Source: Candidatus Methanomarinus sp. HR1
Lineage (GTDB): Archaea; Halobacteriota; Methanosarcinia; Methanosarcinales; Methanocomedenaceae
Length of the DNA: 15,588 bases
NCBI GenBank assembly: GCA_002926195.1
Contig: MZXQ01000028.1
Span: forward strand, 1 to 15,588
Direction: 5' to 3'
Shown: piece after piece, positions 14,654-15,588 of the stretch
Layout of the letters: every line of letters starts with the position of its first letter
Numbering within the stretch: position 1 is the stretch's first letter
Translations under genes and position numbers: made by a program
The notes under the pieces: model-generated
Told to the model about the DNA's origin: nothing
What the model saw: only the letters and a program-made list of their open reading frames with translations
Databases searched by the model: none

Positions 14654-15588
14654 TTAATACTTTTTCCTATAGTTAATGGTAATAAGTAACACTATCAAAC
14701 AGATTAATAGGCCAAAACCCGGAATGTCCTTTTGAGTCTGTGTAGATATATGTTCCGGTGTCTCTTTGATTGTTTGTTCTTCTATACCTCCTCCACCAGC
14801 CTGGTCTGCAACTATCTGCTTACCAGTAACTGCAAATGAAACAAAACCAGATGTGTTAGATATGAAGTATAGTTTTTCAGCATCCCGGTTTATCAGAGTA
14901 GTTGTAAGCTTATCCCAGTTTCCACTATTGTACCGGTTCATGGTAATAGTCGTTTCATCAATATTATTCGCGGTAATCCATGATTTTTCTACATAGAATT
15001 CTATTACAGGATTATCGATATTTTTTGATGTGGCCCAACCCTGGTTTCCAGCCCAGATATTCAGGTTTTTATATATATTATCAGGTGCGGCAGTATCAAC
15101 AAGTGTTGAAGTATTTTTAAGTATCTCCACTTGTGTTGCAACTGTTCCTGAATTGGTCAGACCTGTGAAATTAATATATCTAATTATATTTCCTTTGGAA
15201 TTATAAGAATAGCTTACTTTTGTATTCTTATTAACAGATTCTCTTTGAATTTCTTTGATATCAATATTAACAAAAGCTTCACCTGAGGTGCCTCCTCCTC
15301 CACCACTGCTGCTACCACCACTGCTGCCACCATTAGTATTATTATTGCTGTTATCAATCAGTATCTCATCCTTTTTTATAACTGTTATTGAATAAGATTT
15401 CGTATCGTTTGGTGTAGTTGCAGTGGCATTAATTGTATTACTACCGGAAACTAATGGGACAGACACTGAATATTCCCAAACTGGACTTTCACCCTGAACA
15501 GTAGCCGTCTCTCCATTAACTGTTACATTTGGAATTAAATTTGTCTCTACCCAACCTGTAACAGTAATATTACTTGTATATACAATAT
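14654..15588 (-). CDS. Surface protein with PGF-pre-PGF domain and PGF-CTERM anchor (partial, 5' end outside window)
   Basis: The reading frame stays open to the window edge, so the N-terminus is missing; a GTG at 15466 is internal, not a start. The visible 310 residues begin with an Ig-like beta-sandwich segment (about 1-70), then a low-complexity Gly/Ser linker (about 84-103). A domain of about 165 residues follows, with the pattern of the archaeal PGF-pre-PGF family (for example YINFTG and the NIWAGNQGW region). The last 24 residues hold an IPGFG motif, a hydrophobic helix and a basic YRKKY end. That is the PGF-CTERM signal processed by archaeosortase A and replaced by a lipid anchor. The protein is thus expected on the outer face near the S-layer. 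It lies 78 bases upstream of the octaheme gene with no T-rich terminator between, so co-transcription is possible. Its ligand is unknown. Confidence 0.88.
   Translation of the reverse strand, partial: IVYTSNITVTGWVETNLIPNVTVNGETATVQGESPVWEYSVSVPLVSGSNTINATATTPNDTKSYSITVIKKDEILIDNSNNNTNGGSSGGSSSGGGGGTSGEAFVNIDIKEIQRESVNKNTKVSYSYNSKGNIIRYINFTGLTNSGTVATQVEILKNTSTLVDTAAPDNIYKNLNIWAGNQGWATSKNIDNPVIEFYVEKSWITANNIDETTITMNRYNSGNWDKLTTTLINRDAEKLYFISNTSGFVSFAVTGKQIVADQAGGGGIEEQTIKETPEHISTQTQKDIPGFGLLICLIVLLITINYRKKY

Noticed and set aside
14654..15466. Treating the PGF surface protein as complete from a GTG at 15466
   Set aside because: The frame continues without stop to the window edge with Ig-like sequence, and no signal peptide follows the GTG.
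1..15588. Borg-like extrachromosomal element because all genes share one strand
   Set aside because: No tandem direct repeats typical of Borgs are visible, and core genes (argC, argJ, rtcB) point to chromosome; 15 kb on one strand is not unusual.

Overview
This window looks like archaeal chromosome, most likely from a cytochrome-rich Methanosarcinales-type organism such as an ANME-2 / Methanoperedens-like methanotroph or a close relative. The evidence is archaeal: an argC - CBS - argJ cluster, an RtcB RNA ligase, giant multiheme c-type cytochromes with Methanosarcina-type S-layer modules, a surface protein ending in a PGF-CTERM anchor, GGTGATC/GGAGG ribosome binding sites and TATA-type promoter elements. 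The exact genus cannot be fixed from the sequence alone. Every gene I accept is on the minus strand, so transcription runs from high to low coordinates.

First block in transcription order (15588 to 9631) is cell surface and electron transfer. It starts with a partial surface protein with an Ig-like segment, a Gly/Ser linker, a PGF-pre-PGF-type domain and a C-terminal PGF anchor. Next come a secreted octaheme cytochrome with a C-terminal IPT/TIG-like domain and a clear intrinsic-type terminator. A 343-bp spacer carrying two copies of a hairpin repeat follows. The block ends with a 1168-residue cytochrome with 28 heme-binding motifs, two S-layer modules and a central transmembrane hairpin that looks like the junction of two ancestral proteins. 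Its last 270 residues are a tandem tetraheme repeat.

Second block (9470 to 100) is a tightly packed, probably largely co-transcribed run. It encodes a small helical protein of unknown function, a family 2 glycosyltransferase, a GH35/GH42-like beta-galactosidase homologue, an unknown 274-residue protein, ArgC, a two-CBS-domain protein, ArgJ, RtcB and a sugar-phosphate nucleotidyltransferase. The glycosyltransferase, glycosidase and nucleotidyltransferase point to polysaccharide or surface glycan metabolism. ArgC and ArgJ are the acetylated arginine pathway, and the CBS protein is abutted to argJ.

The features most worth following up are the architecture of the 28-heme protein (S-layer modules interleaved with hemes, an internal lipobox-like signal, 4-heme repeat units with one spare His per heme) and a dispersed hairpin element. 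The hairpin occurs in three copies whose inner base pairs covary. One copy supplies the stop codon of the nucleotidyltransferase gene and can form two mutually exclusive stems.
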